64,000 nt of DNA from assembly GCA_033851845.1 (NCBI GenBank), contig JAWWOH010000106.1:1-64000 (forward strand), read 5' to 3'. Of this stretch, positions 24,714 through 33,953 are shown in pieces. A program made the translations under genes and the position numbers. Origin of the DNA: RYN-124 sp033851845 (GTDB lineage Bacteria; Actinomycetota; Actinomycetes; Mycobacteriales; SCTD01). The notes under the pieces are model-generated. The model was not told the DNA's origin and searched no databases. It saw only the letters and a program-made list of their open reading frames with translations. Numbering within the stretch: the stretch's first letter is position 1; each line of letters opens with the position of its first letter.

Positions 24714-25540
24714 GTGACCGCGACTCCGACGAGCACCGCGATGCCGAGCAGCACGCGGTACGGCGCGAAGGCGGCGATGCTGTGCCGGGCGACGAACCGC
24801 AGCAGGAAGGCGATCGCGGCATACGCGACGACGAACGCAACGACCGTCGCGACAAGAGTTGCGGCGGTGCCGGGCGCACCGGGACCGCTCGTCGTCGCGT
24901 CCTTGAGCTCGTAGGCGCCGGCGGCAAGCAGCGCCGGGATGCCCAGCAGGAAGGACAGCCGGGTCGCGGACACCCGGTCGAGGCCGCGGAGCAGCCCGGC
25001 GGAGATGGTGGCACCGGAGCGGCTGACGCCTGGCACGAGGGCCAGGCACTGCGCCAGGCCGATGAGCAGCCCGTCCGGGACGGTGAGCGAGCGCTCCGCA
25101 CGGTCCTGCCCGGCCCGCCGCTCCGCTAGCACCAGGACGGCGCTGAACGCGATCAGTCCGACCGCGACGGTGACGAGGGACTTGTCCAGGTCCTTGATGA
25201 CGTCCTTGAGGGCCAGGCCCACGACGCCGATGGGCAAGCAGCCGACGGCGACGGCGAGGGCGTACCGCCACTCCGGCTGCTGCCGCTTCGCGCTGCTGAT
25301 CAGCCCACCGGCGAAGCCGGCGAGCAGGGCCAGGATGTCGCGGAAGAAGTAGACGACCGCGGCGAGGATCGCCCCGACCTGGATGACCGCGGTGAAGCCG
25401 ATCAGCCCGTCGCCGGCCTTGCCGTCGGTGGGCAGGCCGAGCAGGTGCTCGGTGATGAGCAGGTGCCCGGTGCTGGAGATCGGCAGGAACTCCGTCAATC
25501 CCTCGACCACGCCAAGGACGACGGCCTGTACGAGGTTCAA
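24710..25540 (-). CDS. uppP: Undecaprenyl-diphosphate phosphatase UppP (BacA)
   Basis: Recycles undecaprenyl pyrophosphate for peptidoglycan synthesis and can give bacitracin resistance. 276 aa, polytopic. The family motifs are complete: EGLTEFLPISSTGH near the N-terminus and VPGVSRSGATISAG in the middle. TTG 25540 is the start and overlaps the LLM gene stop (TTGA). It is followed by corA with an ATGA overlap. Confidence 0.95.
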   Translation of the reverse strand: MNLVQAVVLGVVEGLTEFLPISSTGHLLITEHLLGLPTDGKAGDGLIGFTAVIQVGAILAAVVYFFRDILALLAGFAGGLISSAKRQQPEWRYALAVAVGCLPIGVVGLALKDVIKDLDKSLVTVAVGLIAFSAVLVLAERRAGQDRAERSLTVPDGLLIGLAQCLALVPGVSRSGATISAGLLRGLDRVSATRLSFLLGIPALLAAGAYELKDATTSGPGAPGTAATLVATVVAFVVAYAAIAFLLRFVARHSIAAFAPYRVLLGIAVLVGVAVT

Positions 25541-26586
25541 GAGCCGACGCCGGACAGCTCGAGCGCCTCAACGGCAGTCCGCAGTGTCTGCTTGCGTTCT
25601 TCGATGTCGCCGTTGAACGGCGACAGCGTGAGCGTCGTCACGCCTGCGGCGGCCAGCACCTGCATCTTCTCGGCGATCTGCTCCTTGGTGCCGAGCAGCG
25701 CGGTCTGCTCGATGAACTCCTGCGGCACGGCGGCCGCGGCCTCGTCGTATTTGCGGTCGAGGTACAGGTCTTGCACCGTCTTCGCCGCCTCCTCGTACCC
25801 CATCCGCACGGCGAGCTGGTTGTAGAAGTTCTTCTCCCGGCTGCCCATGCCGCCGATGTAGAGCGCGGCGTACCAGCGGATCGGGTCGGCGCACGATGCG
25901 ATGTCGTCGCCAACGACGATCGGTGTGGTCGGTACGACGTCGAAGCCCTCGAGCGTCTTGCCGACCTTCGCGCGGCCGGCCTCGATGCTGGCCATCGCCT
26001 CCTTCGCGTAGTCGGGCGAGAAGAAGATGCCGAGCCAGCCGTCGAACAGCTCACCGCACAGCTCGAGGTTCTTCGGGCCGATGGCGGCGAGGTACATCGG
26101 GATGTGCTCGCGCACCGGGTGCACGGTGAGCTGCAGTGCCTTGCCCGGGCCGTCGGGCAGCGGCAGCGTGTAGTGGTCGCCGGCGTACCGGACCTTCTCC
26201 CGCCGCAGCGCCATCTTGACGATGTCGCTGTACTCGCGGGTGCGCGCCAGCGGCTTGTCGAAGCGCACGCCGTGCCAGCCCTCGGACACCTGCGGCCCCG
26301 AGAGGCCGAGGCCGAGCCGGAACCGGCCGCCCGACAGGGTGTCGAGGGTCGCCGCCGTCATCGCGGTCAGCGCCGGTGTGCGGCCCGGGATCTGGAAGAT
26401 CGCCGAGCCGATGCCGATGTTGGGGCACTGCGCGGCGACCCACGCGAGCACGGTGGCGACGTCGGAGCCGTAGGCCTCCGCGGCCCAGGCCGAGTCGTAG
26501 CCGAGGGCGTCGGCCTCCTTCGCGAGCGCGAGGTTGTCGGCGTCGTTGCCGCCGCCCCAGTAGCCGAGGTTCAGACCGAGTTTCAT
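25537..26586 (-). CDS. LLM-class (luciferase-like) F420-dependent oxidoreductase
   Basis: 349 aa, TIM-barrel of the luciferase-like monooxygenase family. Visible marks are KLGLNLGYWGGG at the start, LSGGRFRLGLGLSGPQVSEGWHG in the middle and VPMYLAAIGPKN-like strand IPMYLAAIGPKNLELCG. The TIGR03559-like architecture points to F420 rather than FMN as cofactor, consistent with an actinomycete; the substrate is unknown. ATG 26586 is chosen over ATG 26610 because KLGLNLGY is the family N-terminus. It is first gene of the LLM-uppP-corA-channel operon, divergent from the aldo/keto reductase. Confidence 0.88.
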   Translation of the reverse strand: MKLGLNLGYWGGGNDADNLALAKEADALGYDSAWAAEAYGSDVATVLAWVAAQCPNIGIGSAIFQIPGRTPALTAMTAATLDTLSGGRFRLGLGLSGPQVSEGWHGVRFDKPLARTREYSDIVKMALRREKVRYAGDHYTLPLPDGPGKALQLTVHPVREHIPMYLAAIGPKNLELCGELFDGWLGIFFSPDYAKEAMASIEAGRAKVGKTLEGFDVVPTTPIVVGDDIASCADPIRWYAALYIGGMGSREKNFYNQLAVRMGYEEAAKTVQDLYLDRKYDEAAAAVPQEFIEQTALLGTKEQIAEKMQVLAAAGVTTLTLSPFNGDIEERKQTLRTAVEALELSGVGS

Positions 26587-26603
26587 GTCGGGGCTCCCAT
26601 GGT

Positions 26604-26623
26604 CGCGCACGCTAGCGTGCGCG
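26604..26623. promoter_or_regulatory. 20-bp perfect palindrome in divergent promoter region
   Basis: CGCGCACGCTAGCGTGCGCG is a perfect inverted repeat occupying most of the 38-nt gap between the LLM oxidoreductase start (26586) and the aldo/keto reductase start (26625). It sits where a dimeric regulator could block both genes. No regulator gene is adjacent. It could also be part of a hairpin at the 5' end of either mRNA. Confidence 0.5.
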
Positions 26624-26624
26624 C

Positions 26625-27629
26625 GTGAAGCAGCGTCATCTCGGCCGCAGCGGCCTGGTCGTCTCCCGGCTCGCCCTCGGCACGATGACGTGGGGCGGCG
26701 ACACCGACGAGGACGACGCCGCGGCGCAGCTGGTCGCCTTCCGGGAGGCCGGCGGGACGCTGGTGGACACCGCCGACGTGTACGTCGGTGGCGAGAGCGA
26801 GCGGGTGCTCGGCCGGCTGCTCGCCGACGTGGTGCCGCGCGACGAGGTGCTCGTCGCGACGAAGGCCGTATCGCCGACCGGGAAGCTCCCGATGATGCGT
26901 GGCGGGTCGCGCGGACACCTGCTGTCCGCCCTCGACGCGTCGCTGAAGCGACTGCAGACGGACTACGTCGACCTGTGGCAGCTGCACTCGTTCGACCTGC
27001 TCACGCCGTGGGAGGAGACGATGGCCGCGCTCGACGCGGCGGTCTCGTCCGGGAAGGTGCGGTACGTCGGGGTCTCCAACTTCGGCGGCTGGCAGCTCGG
27101 CGCCTGCGCTGCCTGGCAGCGCGCCGTGCCAGGGCGGGCGCCGATCGTGTCGAGTCAGATGGAGTACTCCCTGCTGCAGCGCGACATCGAGCGCGAGGTC
27201 GTCGACGGGGCACTCGCACTGGGCGTCGGACTGCTGCCGTGGTCGCCGCTGGGTCGCGGTGTCCTGACCGGCAAGTACCGCAACGGCGCGCCCGCTGACA
27301 GCCGGGGTGCCTCGGACCGGTTCGGCCCCTGGATCGAGCCGTACCTCGATGACCGCGGCCGGGCGATCGTCGATGCGGTCCTCACCGCAGCCGACGGGCT
27401 GGGCGTCTCCCCCGTCGCCGTCGCACTGGCCTGGGTGCGCGACCGGCCGGGTGTCACCGCGCCGATCGTCGGCGCCCGGACGGCCGCCCAGCTGCAGGCA
27501 TCCCTCGCGGCCGAGTCGGTCGAGCTGCCCGCCGCGATCCGGTCGGCGCTGGACGACGTCTCGGCGCCGACGCTGGGCTATCCGGAGACGCTGCCGCGGC
27601 GAACGCTCGCCGACCTCGACACGTCTTGA
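26625..27629 (+). CDS. Aldo/keto reductase
   Basis: 334-aa NADPH-dependent oxidoreductase. Catalytic residues fit the family: Asp and Tyr in VDTADVYVGGESERVLG, Lys in VLVATKAV, His in DLWQLHSFD. A C-terminal cofactor segment (GVTAPIVGARTAAQLQAS) is present. The GTG start is at 26625, one base past the palindrome. It is divergent from an LLM-class oxidoreductase. The physiological carbonyl substrate is unknown. Confidence 0.93.
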   Translation: MKQRHLGRSGLVVSRLALGTMTWGGDTDEDDAAAQLVAFREAGGTLVDTADVYVGGESERVLGRLLADVVPRDEVLVATKAVSPTGKLPMMRGGSRGHLLSALDASLKRLQTDYVDLWQLHSFDLLTPWEETMAALDAAVSSGKVRYVGVSNFGGWQLGACAAWQRAVPGRAPIVSSQMEYSLLQRDIEREVVDGALALGVGLLPWSPLGRGVLTGKYRNGAPADSRGASDRFGPWIEPYLDDRGRAIVDAVLTAADGLGVSPVAVALAWVRDRPGVTAPIVGARTAAQLQASLAAESVELPAAIRSALDDVSAPTLGYPETLPRRTLADLDTS

Positions 27630-27642
27630 CGCCTCCACCGCC

Positions 27643-29520
27643 ATGACCGACGCGGTCTTCACGGCCTTCGCCGCAGCCGGCTTGTGGCCCGGGCTCGGCA
27701 AGACGCTGGCCGGCCAGCTCGCCGAGCACGGCATCGTCACGCCCGACGACGTGCTGCCGTCGAAGCTCGCGAAGCTCCCCTCGATCGGGCTGGTCCGCGC
27801 CGAGCGGCTGGTCGAGGCGTTCGCCGGCGCGGCCGACCGGTACGCCGTGGCGTCGCTGCTCGCGCCCGCCGGGTTACCCGCGCGCCTCACCTTCCGGGCG
27901 ATGGAGAGCCTCGGTCCGTCGGCGGCGTCGCGCCTCGAGGCCGACCCGTGGCGGCTGCTCGACATCGCCGAGGTGCGACTCGTCGATGCCGACCGGTTGG
28001 CGGTGTCGATGCTCGGCGAGGCGGCGCGCAAGGACGACGCGCGCCGCGGCGTCGCGCTCGTCGCGCACGAGCTGGTCCGGGCGGCGCGGGACGGGCACAC
28101 CTGTGTGCCGGCCGAGGACGTCGCACGCGGTGTGCAGGCCGAGGGGTACGACGCGACCGACGTGGCGCTCGCTGCGGCGCTCGACGACGAGCGCGTGGTG
28201 GCCACCGACGACGGCCTGCTGTCGCTCACCCGCTACGCCATGGCCGAGGACGCGGTCGCAGACGGCATCGCGAGGCTGCTCGCCACCGCCGAGGCGCTTG
28301 CGGACCCCGCCGCGGTGAAGGCGGTGCAGGGCGAGCTCGACGAGGTGCAGACGGGCGCTGTGGTCCTCGCGATGCGGCACGGCGTCTCGGTGCTGACCGG
28401 CGGGCCCGGCACGGGCAAGAGCCGCACGGTCGCGGCCCTGGTCGCCCTGGCGCGGGCCCGCCGCAAGCAGGTGGGACTCGCCGCGCCGACGGGTCGCGCG
28501 GCCAAGCGGTTGGAGGAGCTCTGCGACGCACCGGCGATGACGCTGCACCGGCTGCTCGGCGCGCAGGGCATGACCGGCCAGTTCAGCCGCGGCGAGGAGT
28601 GGCCACTGGACGAGGACATCGTTGTGGTCGACGAGGCCTCGATGCTCGACGTCGAGCTCGCGGCATCACTGCTCGAGGCGTGCCCGGACGGGTGCCACCT
28701 GCTGTTCGTCGGCGACCCCGCGCAGCTGCCGTCGATCGGCGCCGGGCGCGTGCTCGGTGACCTCATCGACTCGGGATCCGTGCCCGTCACGGAGTTGACG
28801 ACGCTCTACCGGCAGGACGAGGGCGGCGCCATCGCGCGACTCGCCACGGCGGTGCGCGGTGGAGAGCTCCCCGCCGTCGAGGACGACCCGGGCAAGGAGG
28901 TCGTCGTCGTACTGACCCGCGAGTCGGGCGAGGCCGCGCATCGCACGGTGCAGCTGGTGACCGACTCCATCCCGCGCGTGCTCGGCATCCCGGCGGACGA
29001 GGTCCAGGTCGTGACTCCCGTCCATCGCGGGCCGGCCGGCACCATCGCGCTGAACGTGGCCCTCAAAGCACGGCTCAACCCCGGAGCCGGCGAGGTGCAG
29101 GGCTTCGACGTCGGTGACCGGGTCGTCGCGACGGCCAACCACCTCGACGAGGGCTTCGCCAACGGCGAGGTCGGCGTGGTGACCGGGAAGGCCGACAAGG
29201 GGCTCATCGTGTCGTTCGCGGGCGCCGGCCCCGTCACCGTGCCGCCGAAGTCGCTCATCGACCTGCGGCACGGCTGGGCCGTCACGGTCCACCGCGCGCA
29301 GGGGTCGGAGTTCCCGGCCGTGGTCGCGGTGCTGCCGCCGGAGGCGGGCGGGCTGCTGTCCCGGCCGCTCGTCTACACCGCGTTCACCCGCGCTCAGCGG
29401 CACCTTTCCGTCGTACAGGCCTCGGGTGCTCTCCTGGCGCGCGCGGTCCGCGAGGTGGGGGCCCTGCCCCGCCGGACGCGACTCGCGGCGTTGCTGCGGG
29501 AGGCTGTGGAAGCGCTGTGA
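27643..29520 (+). CDS. RecD2-like SF1 DNA helicase
   Basis: 625 aa. The N-terminal third holds helix-hairpin-helix-like repeats (LPSIGLVRAERLVEAF). It is followed by an SF1B helicase core: Walker A GGPGTGKSRT, motif Ia APTGRAAKRL, motif II VVVDEASMLD, motif III VGDPAQLPSIG, a VHRAQGSEF motif and a final YTAFTRAQ. RecD2-like proteins are 5'-3' helicases acting in repair without RecBC. It follows the aldo/keto reductase by 13 nt and may be co-transcribed. The call is firm for helicase and moderate for RecD2 subtype. Confidence 0.88.
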   Translation: MTDAVFTAFAAAGLWPGLGKTLAGQLAEHGIVTPDDVLPSKLAKLPSIGLVRAERLVEAFAGAADRYAVASLLAPAGLPARLTFRAMESLGPSAASRLEADPWRLLDIAEVRLVDADRLAVSMLGEAARKDDARRGVALVAHELVRAARDGHTCVPAEDVARGVQAEGYDATDVALAAALDDERVVATDDGLLSLTRYAMAEDAVADGIARLLATAEALADPAAVKAVQGELDEVQTGAVVLAMRHGVSVLTGGPGTGKSRTVAALVALARARRKQVGLAAPTGRAAKRLEELCDAPAMTLHRLLGAQGMTGQFSRGEEWPLDEDIVVVDEASMLDVELAASLLEACPDGCHLLFVGDPAQLPSIGAGRVLGDLIDSGSVPVTELTTLYRQDEGGAIARLATAVRGGELPAVEDDPGKEVVVVLTRESGEAAHRTVQLVTDSIPRVLGIPADEVQVVTPVHRGPAGTIALNVALKARLNPGAGEVQGFDVGDRVVATANHLDEGFANGEVGVVTGKADKGLIVSFAGAGPVTVPPKSLIDLRHGWAVTVHRAQGSEFPAVVAVLPPEAGGLLSRPLVYTAFTRAQRHLSVVQASGALLARAVREVGALPRRTRLAALLREAVEAL

Positions 29521-29554
29521 CCTGGAACGGCGGCGAATCGTGCACACTTGCCCC

Positions 29555-29749
29555 GTGCCGGACTACGAGTACCGCGCGGTCAGGGTGCCGCACGGGACGT
29601 CACGCGAGCAGACGCGCGACCTGCTGACGATCCACGCCGAGTACGGCGACTGGGAGCTCGCCCGGCACGCGATCTGGCCGGACGGCCGCCGCAAGGTGAC
29701 GGTACGGCGGCGGCTGCGGCCGGAACCGCTGCCCCCGATGCCCAGCTAG
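29555..29749 (+). CDS. DUF5703 family small protein
   Basis: 64 aa, cytosolic, starting VPDYEYRAVRVPHGTSREQ and containing HAEYGDWELARHAIWPDGRRK, the signature of the actinobacterial DUF5703 group. GTG 29555 is preferred to GTG 29540 because YEYR is close to the family N-terminus. The function is unknown. It lies 34 nt after the helicase and 24 nt before the PQQ-propeller gene. Confidence 0.8.
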   Translation: MPDYEYRAVRVPHGTSREQTRDLLTIHAEYGDWELARHAIWPDGRRKVTVRRRLRPEPLPPMPS

Positions 29750-29773
29750 CCGGCGGCGGCGTAGAAAAGACGC

Positions 29774-31144
29774 GTGAAGCGTTTCCCCCTCCTGAGCCTC
29801 CTCGCCGCGGTTGCTCTCGCGGTGTGCTTCGTCGGTCGAGACCCCGGCCCGACGATGCGGATTCCGCTGACGCCCGGGGCGACGTCGTACACCGAGTGGC
29901 ACGGCTACCACTACGACGCGGCGCACTCCGGCTACAACCCGAACATCCCAGCCGCGGGCGCCCTCTCGCGCGCGTGGACGGCGCGACTCGATGGGGTCGT
30001 GCAGGCCAGTCCTCTCGTTGCGCGCGGCGTCGTCATCGCGGCGACAGAGAACAACACGGTGTACGGGCTCAGCCCGTCGACGGGACGCGTCGTGTGGAGC
30101 CGTCACCTGGCGACCCCCGTCACGAGCGGGCTCCCCTGCGGCAACATCAACCCGCTAGGAATCACGGGTACGCCGGTCTACGACTCCTATACCAACCGCG
30201 TGTTCGCGGTGACCACGTCACCGAACAGCAGCAGCATCAAGCACACGCTCGTCGGCCTCGATCCCACGACCGGTCGGCAGACGTTCGCCCGCAACATCGA
30301 CATCCCCGGCCAGTCGCCGCTGGTGGAGAACCAGCGCGGCGCGCTGGCGCTGTCCAAGGGCCGCGTTCTCGTTCCGTACGGCGGGCACGCCGGCGACTGC
30401 GGCAGCTACCACGGCTACCTGGTCTCCGTGACCGTCACCAACGGGACCGGCTTCGCCTACTACCGCGCAGGGACCGGTACCGAGGCAGGGATGTGGCAGC
30501 CGTCCGGCACCTCGGTGGACTCGTCCGGCTACGCCTACAACGTCACCGGCAACGGGTCGCAGACCTCCGGCTCGTGGGACGGCGGGAACGCGGTCAACAA
30601 GTTCGACCCGGTCGCGATGCGCCGACTGTCGTCCTTCGCGCCGACGGACTGGGCGGCGGGGAACGCCAACGACGCCGACCTGGGCAGCGCCGGCGCGGCC
30701 CTCGTCGGCACACACATCTGGACGCAGGGCAAGACGAGCACCGGCTACGTGCTGAACCAGTCGAACCTCGGTGGCGTCGGCGGCCAGGTCTCATCGGCGA
30801 ACGCCGCATGCGCCACGCAGTTCGGCGGGCCGGCGGTGCACTCGTACAACGTCTACGCGCCGTGCACGAACGGCGTACGGCATCTGGTCATCGGAACCGA
30901 CGGCGTCGTGCATGCCGGCTGGCGGGCGCCGTCCAACGTCACCGGCAGCCCCGTCATCGGCGGGCAGCGGGTGTGGGCGCTCGATCCGAGCGGCGGCACG
31001 CTCTACGCGCTGAACGAGCAGACCGGAGCCGTGGCCGCCTCGATCAGCGTCGGCACCGCGGTGCGCTTCGCCACGCCCGCGCTGACCGGCCGGCTGGCGC
31101 TGGTGCCGACGCAGACCGGCATCACCGCGGTCAGCGGCGCTTAG
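29774..31144 (+). CDS. Secreted PQQ-like beta-propeller protein
   Basis: 456 aa with a signal peptide (FPLLSLLAAVALAVCFVG). Repeats of the quinoprotein-propeller type follow: ENNTVYGLSPSTGRVVWSRHL, TLVGLDPTTGRQTF and the C-terminal GTLYALNEQTGAVAAS. No catalytic quinoprotein residues are obvious, so it may be a structural or binding propeller rather than a dehydrogenase. The Cys near the end of the signal peptide (ALAVCF) is not a clean lipobox. GTG start at 29774. It converges with the WS/DGAT gene 9 nt away. Confidence 0.83.
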   Translation: MKRFPLLSLLAAVALAVCFVGRDPGPTMRIPLTPGATSYTEWHGYHYDAAHSGYNPNIPAAGALSRAWTARLDGVVQASPLVARGVVIAATENNTVYGLSPSTGRVVWSRHLATPVTSGLPCGNINPLGITGTPVYDSYTNRVFAVTTSPNSSSIKHTLVGLDPTTGRQTFARNIDIPGQSPLVENQRGALALSKGRVLVPYGGHAGDCGSYHGYLVSVTVTNGTGFAYYRAGTGTEAGMWQPSGTSVDSSGYAYNVTGNGSQTSGSWDGGNAVNKFDPVAMRRLSSFAPTDWAAGNANDADLGSAGAALVGTHIWTQGKTSTGYVLNQSNLGGVGGQVSSANAACATQFGGPAVHSYNVYAPCTNGVRHLVIGTDGVVHAGWRAPSNVTGSPVIGGQRVWALDPSGGTLYALNEQTGAVAASISVGTAVRFATPALTGRLALVPTQTGITAVSGA

Positions 31145-31153
31145 CCCTGACGG

Positions 31154-32533
31154 TCAGCCGGCAGCCGCCTTCACCAGGTCGGCCATGCCGGCCTCGATCC
31201 CGTTCGACAGGACGTCGAGGTCCTCGGTCGTGTCGTAGTCGCCGGTGACCCCGAAGTTCAGCGTGTCCAGGTAGCTGAAGATGGCGATGCCGATGCGCAC
31301 CCGGCCGGCGAGCGGTACGTAGGGGAACGCCTCGAGCATCTTGCGGCCGGCGGCGTAGAGCTGCACCCGCGGACCGGGGACGTTGGTCGTGACTGTGTTG
31401 ATGTTGCGCTGCGGCGCGCGGAAGGCGACCCGCGTGCCGACGCTCAGCAGCACCGGCGGCGCGAAGCCGGCCAGTCCGGTCAGCACATCGCCGGCGACCG
31501 CCTGCTTCGACTCCTTCAGCCTGGCCAGCTGCGCGGTCACGGCGTGCAGCCGCTCGACGGGGTCGGCGATGCCGACCGGCAGCTCCGCGAACATCGCCGA
31601 CACCCGGTTGTTGTAGGTGCCCTTCTCGCCGGGGCGGCGGACGCTGACAGGGACGAGGCTGCGGACCGTGCGGCCTTCGAGCTGCTCGCCGCGGGCCTGC
31701 AGCAGCTCGCGGAATCCCTGGCTGATCGCGGCGAGGACGACGTCGTTCAGCGTGCCGCCGAGCGCCGTACGCACGCCCTTGACCTCGCTGACGCTGCCCC
31801 GCGCCCAGGAGTAGCGGCGGTGCGGGCCGATGGGGCCGTTCAGCGACGTGGCTGCGGTCGGGACGGCGACCCCGATCATCGAGCTCATCCCCTTGGCCGT
31901 CTCCGCGACCTCGGTCGCGAACTGGCGTGGCGCGCGCACGACCCGACGGGCACCGCGCACGATCTCGTACGGCGAAACTGCACGCTCACCGAGCGCGCCC
32001 GCGATCAGCCGCGCGTTGGAAACCGGCGGCTCCGGCTCCCACGCAGGTGCGACCGGCCGCTCCGGGGTCGCGCTCGTGTCGAGCATCACGGCCAGCAGGT
32101 CGGTCCCCGAGACGCCGTCGACCATCGCGTGGTGGGTCTTGGAGATGAGCGCCCAGTGACCGTCCTCGAGACCCTCGACGACCCACATCTCCCACAGCGG
32201 CTTGGTGCGGTCGAGCATCTGCGACATGACCCGGCCGATGAGGTTGCGCAGCTGCGCCTGACCACCCGGGCTCGGCAGCGCCGTGTGCCGGACGTGGTAG
32301 CAGATGTTGAAGTGCGGGTCGTCCTCCCACAGGGGCCGGCCGAGCTCGAGCGGCACGAAGCGCACCTTCTGCCGGTACCTCGGCACGAGCGGCAGCTTCG
32401 ACGCGACCATCGCCCGGAACTCGTCCTCGGTGGGTGCAGGTCCCTCGAAGATCGCCGTCGAGCCGATGTGCATCGAGCTGTTGTCGTCCTCCAGGTGGAG
32501 GAACGAGGCGTCGAGCGGGCTCATGCGGTTCAT
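31154..32533 (-). CDS. Wax ester synthase/diacylglycerol acyltransferase (WS/DGAT)
   Basis: 459 aa. Catalyses acyl-CoA transfer to alcohols or diacylglycerol, making neutral lipid. The catalytic HHXXXDG motif reads HHAMVDG at about residue 136, and the LDASFLHLED N-terminus and later GTLNDVVLAA block are family marks. The frame extends to 32572, but ATG 32533 (MNRMSPLDASF) has AAAGGACC upstream and matches relatives. It is cytosolic or membrane-surface, and converges with the PQQ-propeller gene. Storage-lipid synthesis is the likely role; substrate choice is unknown. Confidence 0.92.
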   Translation of the reverse strand: MNRMSPLDASFLHLEDDNSSMHIGSTAIFEGPAPTEDEFRAMVASKLPLVPRYRQKVRFVPLELGRPLWEDDPHFNICYHVRHTALPSPGGQAQLRNLIGRVMSQMLDRTKPLWEMWVVEGLEDGHWALISKTHHAMVDGVSGTDLLAVMLDTSATPERPVAPAWEPEPPVSNARLIAGALGERAVSPYEIVRGARRVVRAPRQFATEVAETAKGMSSMIGVAVPTAATSLNGPIGPHRRYSWARGSVSEVKGVRTALGGTLNDVVLAAISQGFRELLQARGEQLEGRTVRSLVPVSVRRPGEKGTYNNRVSAMFAELPVGIADPVERLHAVTAQLARLKESKQAVAGDVLTGLAGFAPPVLLSVGTRVAFRAPQRNINTVTTNVPGPRVQLYAAGRKMLEAFPYVPLAGRVRIGIAIFSYLDTLNFGVTGDYDTTEDLDVLSNGIEAGMADLVKAAAG

Positions 32534-32564
32534 CGGGGGTCCTTTTCGTCGACTTTGCTCCAGG

Positions 32565-33863
32565 TTAGGCATGGTCGAGGAAGCGGTCCAGCACGCGGGT
32601 GCCGAACGCGAGTGCGTCGAGCGGGACCCGCTCGTCGACGCCGTGGAACATGCCGGAGAAGTCGAGGTCCTTGGGCAGCCGGAGCGGTGAGAACCCGAAG
32701 CCGCGGATGCCGAGCCGGCTGAACGACTTGGCGTCGGTGCCGCCGGAGAGCATGTACGGGATCGGCCGGGCGCCGGGGTCCTCTGCCTTCAGCGCGCTGC
32801 TCATCGCGTCGACGAGGGCGCCTTCGAAATCGGTCTCGAGCGCGATGTCGTAGTGCGTGTACTCACGGGTGACGCCTGGGCCGATCGCCTCGTCGAGCTC
32901 GGCCTCCCACTCCTTCTCGAAGCCGGGCAGGAAGCGACCATCGACCATCGCGTGCGCGCTGCCGGGGATGACGTTGTGCTTGTAACCGGCGTCGAGCATC
33001 GTGGGGTTGGCCGTGTTGCGGATGGTGGCACCGACGATGCGGGCCATCGGGCCGAGCGTCGCGAGCGTGCCCTCCATGTCGTCGGGGTCGAGGTTGAGGC
33101 CGAACGCATCGCTGACCTCGGCGAGGAACGCACGCACCGTCTTCGTGACGTGGATAGGGAACTCGTGGCGGCCGACGCGCGCGACGGCTTCGCAGAGCCG
33201 GGTCACCGCGTTGTCGTCGTTGATCATGCTGCCGTGACCCGCTGTGCCCGTCGCGGTCAGCCGGATCCACGCCATGCCCTTCTGCGCGCACTCGATCGGG
33301 TAGAGGCGCACGTCGTCGTTGACCGTGACGGAGAACCCGCCCACCTCGCTGATGCCCTCGCTGCAGTCGGCAAACAGGTCGGGCTTGTTCTCGACGAGCC
33401 ACTGCGCGCCGAAGACGCCGCCCGCTTCTTCATCGGCGACGAAGGCGAGTACGACGTCGCGCGGCGGCATGCGTCCGGTGCGCATCCGGTCGCGCACGAG
33501 GGACAGGACCATGGCGTCCATGTCCTTCATGTCGACCGCCCCGCGACCCCACAGACAGCCGTCGGCGATCTCACCGGCGAACGGGTCGTAGGTCCACTCC
33601 TTGGGCTCGGCCGGGACGACGTCGAGGTGACCGTGGATGAGCAGCGCCGGACGGCTGCTGTCGGTGCCCTCCATGCGGGTGACGACGCTTGTGCGATTGG
33701 GGGCCGACTCGAAGACCTGGCTCTGGAGACCGACCTCCTCGAGCTTGCCGGCGACGTACTCCGCCGCGGCCCGCTCTCCCGGGCCTCTGCCCGTCCCGTC
33801 GTTGACGCTCTCGATCCGAATCAGGTCCCGGCACAGCTCGACGACCTCGTCCTCGACCGCCAC
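32565..33863 (-). CDS. M20 family metallopeptidase (ArgE/DapE/CPG2-like)
   Basis: 432 aa. The metal-binding and catalytic residues are visible: LLIHGHLDVVP, then LWGRGAVDMKD, then AFVADEEAGG, and the distal SGGTDAKSF. A central dimerisation domain (MAWIRLTATGTAGHGS) separates the halves. GTG 33863 has an AGAGGAG RBS. It lies just upstream of WS/DGAT on the same strand. Relatives are dipeptidases or deacylases; the substrate is not assignable. Confidence 0.9.
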   Translation of the reverse strand: MAVEDEVVELCRDLIRIESVNDGTGRGPGERAAAEYVAGKLEEVGLQSQVFESAPNRTSVVTRMEGTDSSRPALLIHGHLDVVPAEPKEWTYDPFAGEIADGCLWGRGAVDMKDMDAMVLSLVRDRMRTGRMPPRDVVLAFVADEEAGGVFGAQWLVENKPDLFADCSEGISEVGGFSVTVNDDVRLYPIECAQKGMAWIRLTATGTAGHGSMINDDNAVTRLCEAVARVGRHEFPIHVTKTVRAFLAEVSDAFGLNLDPDDMEGTLATLGPMARIVGATIRNTANPTMLDAGYKHNVIPGSAHAMVDGRFLPGFEKEWEAELDEAIGPGVTREYTHYDIALETDFEGALVDAMSSALKAEDPGARPIPYMLSGGTDAKSFSRLGIRGFGFSPLRLPKDLDFSGMFHGVDERVPLDALAFGTRVLDRFLDHA

Positions 33864-33915
33864 GGTGGTCTCCTCTGCGTCCGGTTGGGGGCACCGTATC
33901 CGCGGGAGGGATCTG

Positions 33916-33950
33916 TATGCTGTCCCCCGTTCCGCGTGACGCGGGACAGC
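33916..33950 (+). promoter_or_regulatory. Possible tRNA-Leu promoter -10 and hairpin
   Basis: TATGCT at 33916-33921 resembles an actinobacterial -10 element upstream of the tRNA. Overlapping it, GCTGTCCC (33919-33926) and GGGACAGC (33943-33950) form an 8-bp inverted repeat ending 3 nt before the mature tRNA. It may be a leader structure or an upstream terminator. The evidence is pattern only. Confidence 0.3.
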
Positions 33951-33953
33951 CCG

